From Acidovorax sp. 69 (lineage in GTDB: Bacteria; Pseudomonadota; Gammaproteobacteria; Burkholderiales; Burkholderiaceae_C), in NCBI RefSeq assembly GCF_002797445.1, contig NZ_PGEP01000001.1:4902380-4966379 (forward strand): DNA of 64,000 nt, given 5' to 3'. A program made the position numbers and the translations under genes. This document shows, in pieces, positions 43,699-52,588 of this stretch. Numbering within the stretch: position 1 is the first letter of the stretch; every line of letters starts with the position of its first letter. The notes below the pieces were generated by a model. It made no database searches. It was not told the DNA's origin and saw only the letters and a program-made list of their open reading frames with translations.

Positions 43699-44313
43699 TT
43701 AGCGCGCGGCCAGTCCATCAAAGCAGGTACGCACCACCAAGTCGACGATCTCTGCGTCTGAGTACTGGCCACCTTCCTTGAGAAAACTCACCACCGGATC
43801 GCACGCCCGGGCGTACAGGGTGTAGAGCACCACCATGGGTGGCAAAGTGGGATTGATCACGCCCTGCGACTGCGCCTCGGTGATCCACCCACCAATCTGG
43901 TCGCTCACCACCACCAGGCCGTTGAGGTAGTCCTTGTTCGCCATGAGCACTGCGCGCAGCGTGGAGTTGCGGCTGGGCAGCAAGGGCATCTCATTGGTCA
44001 GCAAACGCTCCAGAGACCAGCGCACCAGCGCGCGAAGCTTGTCCAGCGGGGGCGTTTCAGCAGGCAGGCCTGCCAGGTAGGCTTGCACACGGCCCAGAAT
44101 TTGCACCATGGCGGCACTGCACAGCTCTTCCTTGCTGCAAAAGTGCTTGTACAGACTGGCCTTTGCAATGCCCACGGCATTGGCGACATCGTCCATGGTC
44201 ATGGCGTCAAACGCCTTTTCGCCCAGCAGACGACAGGCAGACTGGAGGATGGCCTCCTCGCGTGCCTGGTGCATCTGCTCCTTGAACGAGACTTTGGGTG
44301 GCTGCGTTTGCAT
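43699..44313 (-). CDS. TetR/AcrR family transcriptional regulator
   Basis: 204 residues from the ATG at 44313, preferred over an ATG at 44322 because GAGAG lies upstream. The HTH is ILQSACRLLGEKAFDAMTMD and DVANAVGIAKASLYKHFCSK; the C-terminal domain would bind a small ligand. It is convergent with the fasciclin operon. Its own upstream region has the inverted repeat AGTTG-CAATA-CAACT (44355-44369), a plausible autoregulatory operator. Confidence 0.92.
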   Translation of the reverse strand: MQTQPPKVSFKEQMHQAREEAILQSACRLLGEKAFDAMTMDDVANAVGIAKASLYKHFCSKEELCSAAMVQILGRVQAYLAGLPAETPPLDKLRALVRWSLERLLTNEMPLLPSRNSTLRAVLMANKDYLNGLVVVSDQIGGWITEAQSQGVINPTLPPMVVLYTLYARACDPVVSFLKEGGQYSDAEIVDLVVRTCFDGLAAR

Positions 44314-44354
44314 GGCTCTCATTTTATACATCACGGTAGAAAAATAAATGACTA

Positions 44355-44369
44355 AGTTGCAATACAACT
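44355..44369. promoter_or_regulatory. Inverted repeat upstream of the tetR gene
   Basis: AGTTG-CAATA-CAACT, five-base arms with a five-base centre, placed about 40 bp before the TetR start codon. Suits an autoregulatory operator, but the arms are short. Confidence 0.35.
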
Positions 44370-44430
44370 ACGTCGTTCACGTTTTTGCGTGCACAAACCG
44401 TGCCTCCCGCTGCGCACACGGGTAATAAGT

Positions 44431-45342
44431 TCAGGGCACCAGCGCCTTGTCGGCAGCGCCCGTCAGCGCGGCCGACAGGACATCCAGCAATTCAGACTCC
44501 AGGTTCCAGCAATGCCAGTACAGCTGGATCGGCAGCGACCGGCCCGGCGCCAGGTCGACCATGCTGCCATCGGCAATGGGGCCACGCGCAAGCAATTCAG
44601 GCACCACGCCCACGGCCCAGCCTGCGGCCACGGCCCGCATCTGCGCCTCGGAGCCCGGCACAAACAAATGATTGAGCGCCACGCGCTTGAGACCGAACGC
44701 CCGCGCCACGAACTCGGCGGCCATGTCGTCTTTGCGGTTGAACGACAAAAACGACACATCGCGGAAGTTGTGCGGCGTGAGCCCCTGCGGCAAATGCTGC
44801 TGCGCGTAGCTGGCCGATGCCACCGCCACATAGTGCATGGCGCCCAGCGGCACCATCTTGCAACCGCGCAAGGCTTGCTTGAGCGTGGTCACGCAACCGA
44901 GCACCTGGCCTGAACGCAGCCACTCCTGCGTGAAGTCCTGGTCGTCCACGATGATTTCCAGCGGCAGGCGTTCGCGCACCAGGTCGTGCAACGCACCCAT
45001 GGCCCAGGTGGCAATGCTGTCGGCATTGATGGCAATCGAGATGCGCTCGTCCTCCCGCGTGCCACCGGGTGTGCTGGGCGCCAGCTCCTGCAGGTCGCGC
45101 TCCAGATCGGCACGCAGCAGGCGCATCTGCTTGGTGTGCTTGAGCAGCAACTGCCCCGCCGATGTGGGCCGCAGCGGCCGACTGCGCACGATGAGCACCG
45201 AACCCACCTGCGCCTCCAGCGCGCGCAGGCGCTGGGACACCGCAGATTGCGTGACATTGAGGCGCTGTGCCGCGCGCTCGAAACCGCCTTCTTCGACGAT
45301 GGCGGCAAGGCATTCCAGGGCGGCAGGATCGTAGGTGCTCAT
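44431..45342 (-). CDS. argP: LysR family regulator ArgP
   Basis: 303 residues from the ATG at 45342. The HTH region GGFERAAQRLNVTQSAVSQR and LRALEAQVGS matches ArgP/IciA closely (GFERAAQKLxITQSAVSQR). ArgP senses lysine and arginine and controls amino-acid export and synthesis genes. Here it is divergent from a D-amino-acid dehydrogenase gene rather than from a LysE/ArgO exporter; the 119-bp region between them would hold its binding site. Confidence 0.8.
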   Translation of the reverse strand: MSTYDPAALECLAAIVEEGGFERAAQRLNVTQSAVSQRLRALEAQVGSVLIVRSRPLRPTSAGQLLLKHTKQMRLLRADLERDLQELAPSTPGGTREDERISIAINADSIATWAMGALHDLVRERLPLEIIVDDQDFTQEWLRSGQVLGCVTTLKQALRGCKMVPLGAMHYVAVASASYAQQHLPQGLTPHNFRDVSFLSFNRKDDMAAEFVARAFGLKRVALNHLFVPGSEAQMRAVAAGWAVGVVPELLARGPIADGSMVDLAPGRSLPIQLYWHCWNLESELLDVLSAALTGAADKALVP

Positions 45343-45461
45343 GGTCTTCAGCTCGGACAAAAAGAAGGATTTCAGAGTGCGCTCTATTAGGTGCGCTGAT
45401 GTTTTTGGAGTAAGTTTAATTTTGCTTTTAGTTGAACACAATGTCGCGCACACTGCGCCCC

Positions 45462-46799
45462 ATGAAAACCATTGTTTTGGGCGCCGGCATCATCGGCATC
45501 AGCACGGCGTGGCACCTGCTGGAGCGCGGGCACGATGTCATCGTGATCGACCGCCAGCCCGATGCGGCGCTCGAAACCAGTTTCGCCAACGCGGCGCAGA
45601 TCTCGGTGAGCTACTGCGAACCGTGGGCCAACCGCGAGGCGCCGCTCAAGGCACTCAAGTGGATGTTCGACAAAGAGGCTCCGCTGCTGTTTCGCCCACA
45701 GATGGACTGGCAACAATGGCGCTGGGGCCTGCAGTTCCTGGCGCAGTGCAACGACACGGCGTTTGAGCGCAATGTGCAGCAGATCGTAGCGCTGGGTGCC
45801 TACAGCCACGCGGCGCTCAAGGATCTGGTGAGCACCACCGGCATTGACTACAACCGTCTCGAACGCGGCATTGCCCATTTCTACACCGACCAAAAATCCT
45901 TCGACGCCGCAGGCCATGCGGTGGAACTCATGCGCAAGCACGGCGTGCAGCGCCGCCTGGTCAGCCGTGACGAGCTGCTCAAGATTGAACCCGCCTTCAA
46001 GGCCTATGGCGACCGCATCACCGGAGGCACCTACACCAGCACCGATGAAAGCGGCGATGCCCGCGTCTTTACGCAGGCGCTGGCCCGCCGCTGCATCGCA
46101 CGCGGGGCACAGTTTCTGTACGGCCACGACGTGCTGCGCCTGAACAAGATTGGCAACGCTATTGATTCAGTAGCTGTCATGCCACGCCAATCAAGCGCAG
46201 GCGGCAAAAAAGACTTCATTTTGAAGGCAGATGCCATCGTGGTGGCGTGCGGCTCCTACAGTGCGCCGCTGCTGCGCAGCGTGGGCGTGGACTTGCCGAT
46301 TTACCCCGGCAAAGGCTACAGCGCCACTTTCCCGCTCCTGCGACCCGAAGCAGCGCCCCAGGTCTCAACCATCGACGATGGCCGCAAGATCGCGATGAGC
46401 CGCCTGGGCAACGTGCTCCGCGTAGCGGGCACCATCGAACTGGGAGGCTTTGACCTCTCGCTCGACAGCGCCGTGGCCAAGGCACGCTGCCACATGCTGT
46501 CACGCCGCATCGAAGAAATCCTGCCCGGCGTGTGCGACACCCGCACGCCCGAACAAGGCGGCGACCCGCAGTACTGGACGGGTTTGCGCCCCGCCACACC
46601 CACCAACATCCCGTTCATCGGCCGCACCCGTGTGGGCAAGCTCTGGGTCAACGCGGGCCACGGCACCCTGGGCTGGACCCACGGCGCGGGCTCGGGCAAG
46701 GCGCTGGCAGAACTCATGAGCGGCGAGCAGCCCGCCATGAACTTTGGCTTTCTGGGGGAACAAGCCCCACGCACCCCCCGTACCGTCGTCACGGCCTGA
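45462..46799 (+). CDS. dadA: D-amino-acid dehydrogenase
   Basis: 445 residues starting at ATG 45462 (MKTIVLGAGIIGISTAWHLL); an ATG at 45441 would add seven residues and neither has a clear ribosome site. GxGxxG is at 8-13 and the FAD-ribose acidic residue follows in DVIVIDRQP. The C-terminal GLRPATPTNIPFIG and NAGHGTLGWTHGAGSGKALA are DadA hallmarks. It oxidises D-alanine and others to 2-oxo acids with membrane electron acceptors. Residues about 233-255 (AIDSVAVMPRQSSAGGKKDF) are encoded by a dispersed repeat copy and look like an extra loop. Confidence 0.9.
   Translation: MKTIVLGAGIIGISTAWHLLERGHDVIVIDRQPDAALETSFANAAQISVSYCEPWANREAPLKALKWMFDKEAPLLFRPQMDWQQWRWGLQFLAQCNDTAFERNVQQIVALGAYSHAALKDLVSTTGIDYNRLERGIAHFYTDQKSFDAAGHAVELMRKHGVQRRLVSRDELLKIEPAFKAYGDRITGGTYTSTDESGDARVFTQALARRCIARGAQFLYGHDVLRLNKIGNAIDSVAVMPRQSSAGGKKDFILKADAIVVACGSYSAPLLRSVGVDLPIYPGKGYSATFPLLRPEAAPQVSTIDDGRKIAMSRLGNVLRVAGTIELGGFDLSLDSAVAKARCHMLSRRIEEILPGVCDTRTPEQGGDPQYWTGLRPATPTNIPFIGRTRVGKLWVNAGHGTLGWTHGAGSGKALAELMSGEQPAMNFGFLGEQAPRTPRTVVTA
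46159..46226 (-). repeat. Dispersed palindromic repeat, copy 9, in frame inside dadA
   Basis: CTATTGATTCAGTAGCTGTC, ATGCCACGCCAATCAAGCGC, AGGCGGCAAAAAAGACTTCA is the reverse-oriented consensus with one arm decayed. It sits inside the dadA reading frame and is read through without stop. Confidence 0.7.
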
Positions 46800-46848
46800 G
46801 CGGATTCAGGGGCCTGCAGGCAACCACCGGGGCCGGTACGATCCTGGT

Positions 46849-47415
46849 ATGTCTGCATCCCACACTCTTTTTCTCACGGCGTCTACCCGCGAACCCGGTC
46901 ATGTCGGCAACACCGAATGGCTGGCACGCCAGGCGGCGCAGGCCCTGCCGTCCGACAGCCCACAGACCTGGCTGAATCTGGCACGCATGGATCTCCCGCC
47001 TTTTGTGGACCAGCGCCACACCGCAGGCGCGTACGCGCCACCCGAAGGCGACATGAAAACCTTGCTCGATGCGACGCTGGCGGCGACCCATATCGTGTTT
47101 GTTTCGCCCGTCTACTGGTTCAGCATCCCTTCGCCACTCAAGACCTACCTGGACCACTGGAGCGCCTGGATGCGCGTACCGGGCCTGGATTTCAAGGAGC
47201 CCATGGGCGCCAAGACGCTCTCGCTCATCACCACCAGCGGTGACCGTGCCAAGGCCCAGCCCATGATTGATTCGGTGGCCCTGTGTGCGCAGTTCCTCTC
47301 CATGCGCTGGGGCGGTGCACTGTGGGGCAAAGGGGGCCCGCCAGGGGCTGTGCAGGCAGATGCAGCGGCCGTGGCAGGCGCGCGCCATTTTCTGCTGGCG
47401 CCCGCCGCAGCCTGA
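46849..47415 (+). CDS. Flavodoxin-fold NAD(P)H-dependent oxidoreductase
   Basis: 188 residues from the ATG at 46849. The FMN phosphate loop is in FLTASTREPGHVGNTEWLA, the isoalloxazine-side motif SPVYWFSIPSPLKTYLDHW is near 85-103 and the sequence GAKTLSLITTSGDR near 125. Flavodoxin-like oxidoreductases reduce quinones or flavins in the cytosol. Stands between dadA and the minus-strand elyC-like gene; no functional link visible. Confidence 0.85.
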   Translation: MSASHTLFLTASTREPGHVGNTEWLARQAAQALPSDSPQTWLNLARMDLPPFVDQRHTAGAYAPPEGDMKTLLDATLAATHIVFVSPVYWFSIPSPLKTYLDHWSAWMRVPGLDFKEPMGAKTLSLITTSGDRAKAQPMIDSVALCAQFLSMRWGGALWGKGGPPGAVQADAAAVAGARHFLLAPAAA

Positions 47416-47420
47416 CCCGG

Positions 47421-48176
47421 TCAGTCGGCGCGCGCGGATGCGCGCTGCACAAGAATGCCCAGCCATTCGTGCAAAGCCAAGCTGCTATCGGCCAACGCCG
47501 ATGCGCGGGGCAACGCCCGGTACAGCCTGCGCGCCTGTCCGCCCTTGAAGCCCATGGGCGCGGGCAGCACCTGCAGCCCGGCGCGCTCAAAATCCCCGGT
47601 GGCACGCACCATGTGCCAGCCATGGGTGACCAGGGCAATGCGCTGAATGCCCGCAGCCTTGAGCATGACGGCAGAGTGCTCAGCGTTGCTGCGGGTGTCG
47701 AGGGATTCCAGTTCCGTCCAGCGCACACGCCCTTTGAAATCACGTTCCACAACGTCCTTCATAACGAGTGCCTCCGCCCGTGTGCCGCCGGTCGAGCCCC
47801 CCGTCGCCAGAATGGGCAAGCCCGTCTGCTGCTGCAGGTACGCCGCGTACCGCACCCGCTCCCGGGAACCTCGGCTGAGCACATCCACCCCATATTCAGG
47901 GGCCACGGTGTCCGCGCCCCCACCCAACACCACGATGGCCTGCACGCGGGCCAACTGTGCGGGTGCCACGGCGGGAAAACGCTCCAGGCTTCGCACCAGC
48001 ATGTCGGACACCGGCGGCCACGACAACGCCAGCACGGACAGCAGTGCCATCAGCACCACCGCAGTGCCGGTGCGGCGGCGGTAGCGCGCGATCCACAGCC
48101 CGAACAGCGCCAGCAAGATGCTGGACACCGGCGGCAACAACAGCGCTGACAGGATTTTCTTAATGGCAAACAACAT
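47421..48176 (-). CDS. ElyC/SanA/YdcF family membrane protein (DUF218)
   Basis: 251 residues. Two N-terminal spans (ALLLPPVSSILLALFGLWIA and GTAVVLMALLSVLALSW) are followed by a DUF218 domain with VVLGGGAD near 80, the conserved acid TGGSTGGTRAEALVM and SLDTRSNAEHS. The family is linked to envelope biogenesis (ElyC in lipid-carrier metabolism). The domain lies in the periplasm in E. coli. 36 bp downstream of the alpha/beta-hydrolase on the same strand. Confidence 0.88.
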   Translation of the reverse strand: MLFAIKKILSALLLPPVSSILLALFGLWIARYRRRTGTAVVLMALLSVLALSWPPVSDMLVRSLERFPAVAPAQLARVQAIVVLGGGADTVAPEYGVDVLSRGSRERVRYAAYLQQQTGLPILATGGSTGGTRAEALVMKDVVERDFKGRVRWTELESLDTRSNAEHSAVMLKAAGIQRIALVTHGWHMVRATGDFERAGLQVLPAPMGFKGGQARRLYRALPRASALADSSLALHEWLGILVQRASARAD

Positions 48177-48212
48177 AGAGGAGGCGGCGACGGCGTGCCA
48201 CTCGTGGTTTCA

Positions 48213-48998
48213 TCAGTGCAACACACGCCGCTGGGCCAGGAAGTCCAGCAGCGCGGCATCAAAGCCGTCCGGATTCTCCAGCTGCGGCCAATGGCCCACA
48301 TGGGGTAACAGCAAGGTCTGCGCGTCGGGCAAGACCTGTGCCAAGGCCTGCACAGCGGCCGGCGGTGTGCAACGGTCTTGCGCGCCTCCCACCAACAGCA
48401 CAGGCATGGTCAACTGCGCCAGCGCAGCAGCGCCCCGATCAAACGTGGGCAGGGCTTCCAGCGCCCGGCGGTAGGCCCCTGGGTACACTTTGCCCAGCGC
48501 ATGGCTCGCCAGCTGCACCCCCTCGGGCAGCGCCCCGGTGCCGATGAACTGGGGCACCAGCGTCTGTGCCAGCTGCTCCATACTGCCGCCCGCTTCCAGT
48601 GCCTTCAGGGCCTGCTCGCGCGGTGCCACCCAGTCCGCCACAGCCTGCGCATCCAGCGCAGGGCCGCCCGCGCACAGCACCAGGCGGCTGGTGCACGCTG
48701 GGTCACGCACGGCAGCCTCCAGCGCCACCATGGCGCCCATGCCATGGCCAACCAGCGTGACCGGACCACACTGCAGTGCATCGATCAGCGCCAGACAGCT
48801 CTGCGCCAGGGCCTTGAAGGTGTAGGGCTCCACCGGCGCGCTTCGGCCATAGCCGGGCATGTCCCAGGCCATGGCACGGTAGCCCAAGGTGGCCAGAGTC
48901 TCCACTTGGGGCGCAAACGTCAGGTGGTCTCCGTCTGCGTCATGCAGCATGAGCACGGTGGGGCCGGAGCCCAGGGTGATAAAGGTAGGAAGTGCCAT
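48213..48998 (-). CDS. Alpha/beta-hydrolase fold protein lacking the serine nucleophile
   Basis: 261 residues, canonical fold: TVLMLHDADGDHLTFAPQVE at the start with the oxyanion-hole HD, AWDMPGYGRSA near 45, and a terminal His in LLPHVGHWPQLE. At the nucleophile elbow (GxSxG) the sequence is VGHGMGAM: residues 84-88 are G-H-G-M-G, so residue 86 is Gly instead of Ser. Acid and His of the triad are in place (GAQDRCTPP, GHW). It may be a non-hydrolytic member or inactive. Followed by the elyC-like gene. Confidence 0.85.
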   Translation of the reverse strand: MALPTFITLGSGPTVLMLHDADGDHLTFAPQVETLATLGYRAMAWDMPGYGRSAPVEPYTFKALAQSCLALIDALQCGPVTLVGHGMGAMVALEAAVRDPACTSRLVLCAGGPALDAQAVADWVAPREQALKALEAGGSMEQLAQTLVPQFIGTGALPEGVQLASHALGKVYPGAYRRALEALPTFDRGAAALAQLTMPVLLVGGAQDRCTPPAAVQALAQVLPDAQTLLLPHVGHWPQLENPDGFDAALLDFLAQRRVLH

Positions 48999-49094
48999 GC
49001 GGTGGAAAACGGAAGTAAACCCTGCAACAGCGCTGTAGAGGGCGGCGCCTGATAATAGTTGCTCCCTCCTGTTGCCAATGCTGGCGCCGCTTTT

Positions 49095-49616
49095 GTGAAC
49101 CCTTCGCCCCCCCGCCCCGCCCTCGCCCTGCCCCCGAGCTTCTCGACCCGCGAGTTTCGCAATGCGCTGGGCATGTTTGCCACGGGGGTGACCATCGTCA
49201 CGGCCCGCACCGCCACGGGCGATCTGGTGGGGCTCACTGCCAGCTCGTTCAATTCGGTGTCGCTGGAGCCGCCTCTGGTGCTGTGGAGTCTGTCACACGG
49301 TGCCAGCACCATGCCCACTTTTGCCGATGGCTCGCACTACGCCATTCATGTGCTGGCCGCCGACCAGAAAGCGCTGGCCGAGCGTTTTGCCACCCGTGGC
49401 ATCGACCGCTGGGCGGGCCTGGAGCACCGCCCCGGCATCAGCGGCGCCCCTTTGCTGGCCGGTGCCGCCGCCACGTTCGAATGTTTTAACCGCAGCCAGT
49501 ACCAGGAGGGTGACCACACCATCTTCGTGGGCGAGGTCGAGCGCTGTGAGCAGCGCGAGGGCGCATCCCCCTTGCTGTACCACGGCGGCAAGTTCTACAC
49601 GGAGCATCCCCTGTGA
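49095..49616 (+). CDS. Flavin reductase-like protein (FMN-binding split barrel)
   Basis: 173 residues from a GTG at 49095 (MNPSPPRPALALPPSFSTRE); an ATG at 49078 is out of frame. Motifs FRNALGMFATGVTIVTARTA and GLTASSFNSVSLEPPLVLWS are typical of the flavin-reductase component of two-component monooxygenases. It would deliver reduced FMN or FAD. It overlaps the MOSC gene by 4 bp and is probably co-transcribed with it. No monooxygenase gene is nearby. Confidence 0.85.
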   Translation: MNPSPPRPALALPPSFSTREFRNALGMFATGVTIVTARTATGDLVGLTASSFNSVSLEPPLVLWSLSHGASTMPTFADGSHYAIHVLAADQKALAERFATRGIDRWAGLEHRPGISGAPLLAGAAATFECFNRSQYQEGDHTIFVGEVERCEQREGASPLLYHGGKFYTEHPL

Positions 49617-50203
49617 CCCTGGCCACTGTGGTCGTGCACCATGTGAACATCGGCTCCGCCCGGCGACTGAAAATCGGCGAACGCTCGGTACTCACCGCCA
49701 TCGGCAAGGCCTCTGTCACCGGCCCGGTGGCTGTCGGCGCACTCGGACTGGCGGGCGATGAACAGGCCGACCTGAGCGTGCACGGCGGTCTGGGCAAGGC
49801 CGTGTATGCCTACCCCGCTGCACACTACGCTTTCTGGCAAGCCCAGCGCCGCGAACGGGGGGTGAGCCTGTTCGACGAGACGCTGCCACCGGGCTTCCTC
49901 GGTGAAAACCTCACCATCGACGGACCACTGGAGGACGCGGTGTTTGTCGGCGACGAGTGGCATTTCCCTGACTGTGTTCTGCGCGTGACAGCGCCCCGCG
50001 AGCCGTGCTTCAAATTCAGCGCCGTCATGGGTTTCGCCCAGGCCGGCCGCGCCATGGCATTGGCGGGTTGCTGCGGCTACTACCTCGCCGTGGACCGGCC
50101 CGGCACCATTGCCGCAGGCCAGTCCGCCACGCTGGTGCCCGGACAGCGCGGGCTGAGCATTGCGCAGGCCTTTGCGGGCAAGTTCGCCAAACACGCCCGA
50201 TAA
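49613..50203 (+). CDS. MOSC domain protein (YiiM-like)
   Basis: 196 residues from a GTG at 49613 that overlaps the flavin reductase stop (GTGA). The MOSC core has GLAGDEQADLSVHGGLGKAV, FGENLTIDG-type FLGENLTIDGP and a Cys in APREPCFKF, the position that can bind molybdenum cofactor in YiiM. MOSC proteins reduce N-hydroxylated compounds with a reductase partner. The reductase in the same operon suits that role, though this is inference. Confidence 0.85.
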   Translation: MTLATVVVHHVNIGSARRLKIGERSVLTAIGKASVTGPVAVGALGLAGDEQADLSVHGGLGKAVYAYPAAHYAFWQAQRRERGVSLFDETLPPGFLGENLTIDGPLEDAVFVGDEWHFPDCVLRVTAPREPCFKFSAVMGFAQAGRAMALAGCCGYYLAVDRPGTIAAGQSATLVPGQRGLSIAQAFAGKFAKHAR

Positions 50204-50271
50204 CCTGGCTGCGGCCGCCGGGGCCAGCCCGCGGCGTACCCCGGCACCAGATCACCGCCCCCTGCAAAACG

Positions 50272-52494
50272 CTATTCCGTCACCACCCACTGGCGGGCCT
50301 TCGCCTGCAGTTGCGGAAACACCTTGCCCACCAGTTGCAGTTGGGCTGCCATGAGGCTGTGTGCGCTCGGAGCGCTGGGCACCGTCCCCCACTCCCGCAG
50401 CACCTGCGCCACGGCGGGGGCGCTGTGGGCCTGATCGGCCCGGCCTGACGACTGCTGCGCGCGCTCCAGCTCCAGGGCCAGCTGCTGCAGTGACGCGAGC
50501 AACGTGTGCGCCAGCTCCCGCGTGGCTTCGTCCATGGGCTGGGCTGCCGCACCACCGCGCTGGGCACCCAGGGCCGAGAGGTAGTTGAGCTGGGTGTGCG
50601 ACAGGCACAAAAAATGGGCCGCAGCGTCGGCTTGGCCGCGCACCCGCAGAGGCTCCTTGAGCATGGCGCTGTACGAGTTGGAAAGCGCCGCATCGGCATT
50701 GTGGGCATTGCGCCGTGCCAGGCGGTAGGCCAGGTGGTCACACTTGCCGCTTTGGTACTGGGCCAGAATTTCGCGCAGGTAGATGGCCTGCGTCTGCAGC
50801 GCCTGGGCCGCCAGCTGCGGCCAGTGGCGCGACTGCCAGTAGGGCAGCACCAGCCAGGAAGCCACGGCAGCAATCACACAGCCCAGCACGGTCTCAAGCA
50901 GGCGTGCAGAAATCACGCCACTGGCCGTGCCCAACTGGTGAAAGCTCAGCAACAGCAAGGTGGTGACCGCTGCCGTGGCCAGCGTATAGCGGCTGTGGCG
51001 CGCGCCAAAGAACACCGCCCCACCCAGCACCAGCAATGCCGCCTGCACCAGCTCGCCCGGAAACAGCTGAATGACGGCCCAGCCCAAGGCCAACCCGATA
51101 GCGGTGCCCTTGGCGCGCTGCATGAGGCGGGTTTGGGTCGCAGCGTATTGGGGCTGGCTGACGAACACGATGGTCAACAAGATCCAGTAGCCGTGCGGGT
51201 CGGAAGTCGCCTGCATGATGCCAAAACCCGCCACCAGCGACAGGGTAAGCCGCAAACTGTGACGCAACCAGGGCGACTGCAACCGCCAGTGCGAGCGCAA
51301 ACGCCCCCAGGCGTCACGCAGGCTGCGGGGCTCGCGGTCAAACAACGCGTAGTCGAGCGCGCCTTCGGCCGCATGGGCAGGCAGGGCCAGCGCCCCCGAA
51401 AACACCCCGGCCAGCGCCGTGAGGTTGTCGCCCAACGCATGCAGGGACCGCAACGCCCGGGCCTGAGCGGGGGCAGGTGCGGGAACAGCTCCGCTGGACC
51501 CCGCCGCAGCCCCGGCCGCCTCTGTCTCCAGGTGCGCCACGGCGGCCTGCATGTCTTCAATGGCACGGGCCGTGACACCCCAGTGCTGCGGCACCGATTG
51601 CGCCTCGATGGCCACCGACAGTTTGAGCGCCTGCTCGCCCAGCAGCGTGAGCACGCGCTGGCAGCGGTAGAGCACATCACTGTGGAAGAAGGACTGCGCC
51701 AACAGGTCGTAATGCTCGTGCGACGAACTGACGCGTTCGTGCACATCCTGCGCGGCCAGATACTGGTGCATGGCGGTCTGCAACCACAGCGGGGGCACGC
51801 CCCGGCCCATGCGGCTGATGAGGCTTTCCTTGGTGGCGTTGAGCGCATCGACCACACGCCCGTTGTGCAGGGCCAGCGCCATGCGCCGCCGCTCCAGGTC
51901 CACGTCACGCACGGGCTCCAGCAACAACGCCTTCAGGCGCAGGTATTCGCCCAGCATGGCGTACAGCTTGGCCAGGCGGTAGCGCACCGGCGCGCGGGGC
52001 ATCACCGCGTTCCACAGCACCGACACCACCCCGTACCATGTGGCGCCCGCCAGCATCAGCGGGATCGCCTCCCCGGCCCCCTCGCGGCTGCTGTGGGCAG
52101 CCAGCCCCGCGTAGATAAAAAGAATCAGCGAGCCAAAGGCAATGGCGCGGTAGCGCTCGCTCAGCGCCCCCAGCATGGTGATGGAAAAGGCGGACACAGC
52201 CATCACCCCCATCAGCACCCACGGCCAGGACACCGTGGCCCAGACGGCCCACGCCATGAGGCCAAAACACACCAACGCCAGGCACTGCGCCCGCAGGCGG
52301 CCCCGCCAGCTGTCATCGGTTTCGGTCAAGGCGCTGGCAATCACGCCCAGCAGAACGGGCATCAGCTCGGTCTGCCAATCGACCCACCAACCGTAGACAA
52401 GCACCACCGCCAGTGCCACAAAGGCCCGCGCTCCGCGCGTAAAGCCCTCGTGGTTGCTGGCGCGCTGCCAGCTGAGTTTCCAGGTTGTGTCCAC
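50272..52494 (-). CDS. YccS family inner-membrane protein (FUSC)
   Basis: 740 residues from a GTG at 52494 with AAGG seven bases upstream. The fusaric-acid-resistance-like layout has six spans near the N-terminus (AFVALAVVLVYGWWVDWQTE onward), a long cytosolic part with coiled-coil character, and a second set of spans (LRLTLSLVAGFGIMQATSDP, YWILLTIVFVSQPQYAATQT). Exporter components such as AaeB and YccS belong here; YccS is the closer match by length. Substrate unknown. A 12-bp palindrome lies just upstream of the start. Confidence 0.88.
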   Translation of the reverse strand: MDTTWKLSWQRASNHEGFTRGARAFVALAVVLVYGWWVDWQTELMPVLLGVIASALTETDDSWRGRLRAQCLALVCFGLMAWAVWATVSWPWVLMGVMAVSAFSITMLGALSERYRAIAFGSLILFIYAGLAAHSSREGAGEAIPLMLAGATWYGVVSVLWNAVMPRAPVRYRLAKLYAMLGEYLRLKALLLEPVRDVDLERRRMALALHNGRVVDALNATKESLISRMGRGVPPLWLQTAMHQYLAAQDVHERVSSSHEHYDLLAQSFFHSDVLYRCQRVLTLLGEQALKLSVAIEAQSVPQHWGVTARAIEDMQAAVAHLETEAAGAAAGSSGAVPAPAPAQARALRSLHALGDNLTALAGVFSGALALPAHAAEGALDYALFDREPRSLRDAWGRLRSHWRLQSPWLRHSLRLTLSLVAGFGIMQATSDPHGYWILLTIVFVSQPQYAATQTRLMQRAKGTAIGLALGWAVIQLFPGELVQAALLVLGGAVFFGARHSRYTLATAAVTTLLLLSFHQLGTASGVISARLLETVLGCVIAAVASWLVLPYWQSRHWPQLAAQALQTQAIYLREILAQYQSGKCDHLAYRLARRNAHNADAALSNSYSAMLKEPLRVRGQADAAAHFLCLSHTQLNYLSALGAQRGGAAAQPMDEATRELAHTLLASLQQLALELERAQQSSGRADQAHSAPAVAQVLREWGTVPSAPSAHSLMAAQLQLVGKVFPQLQAKARQWVVTE

Positions 52495-52510
52495 TGAATT
52501 GCCTTGAACT

Positions 52511-52522
52511 AGGGTTAACCCT
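52511..52522. promoter_or_regulatory. AGGGTTAACCCT palindrome upstream of the FUSC gene
   Basis: A perfect 12-bp palindrome 17 bp before the GTG start of the YccS-type gene. It differs in one centre base from AGGGTTTACCCT at 39530, so both may bind the same regulator. Confidence 0.4.
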
Positions 52523-52588
52523 TAATTTCAAGCAATTATCGGGCCGTGGAGGCCTGGAGAAAACTTGATTTTTGGTGAAATCGGCGTC

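Noticed and set aside
50506..52497. A 663-codon frame opposite the FUSC gene
   Set aside because: Antisense to a gene with clear membrane spans; composition Gln/Arg/His-rich.
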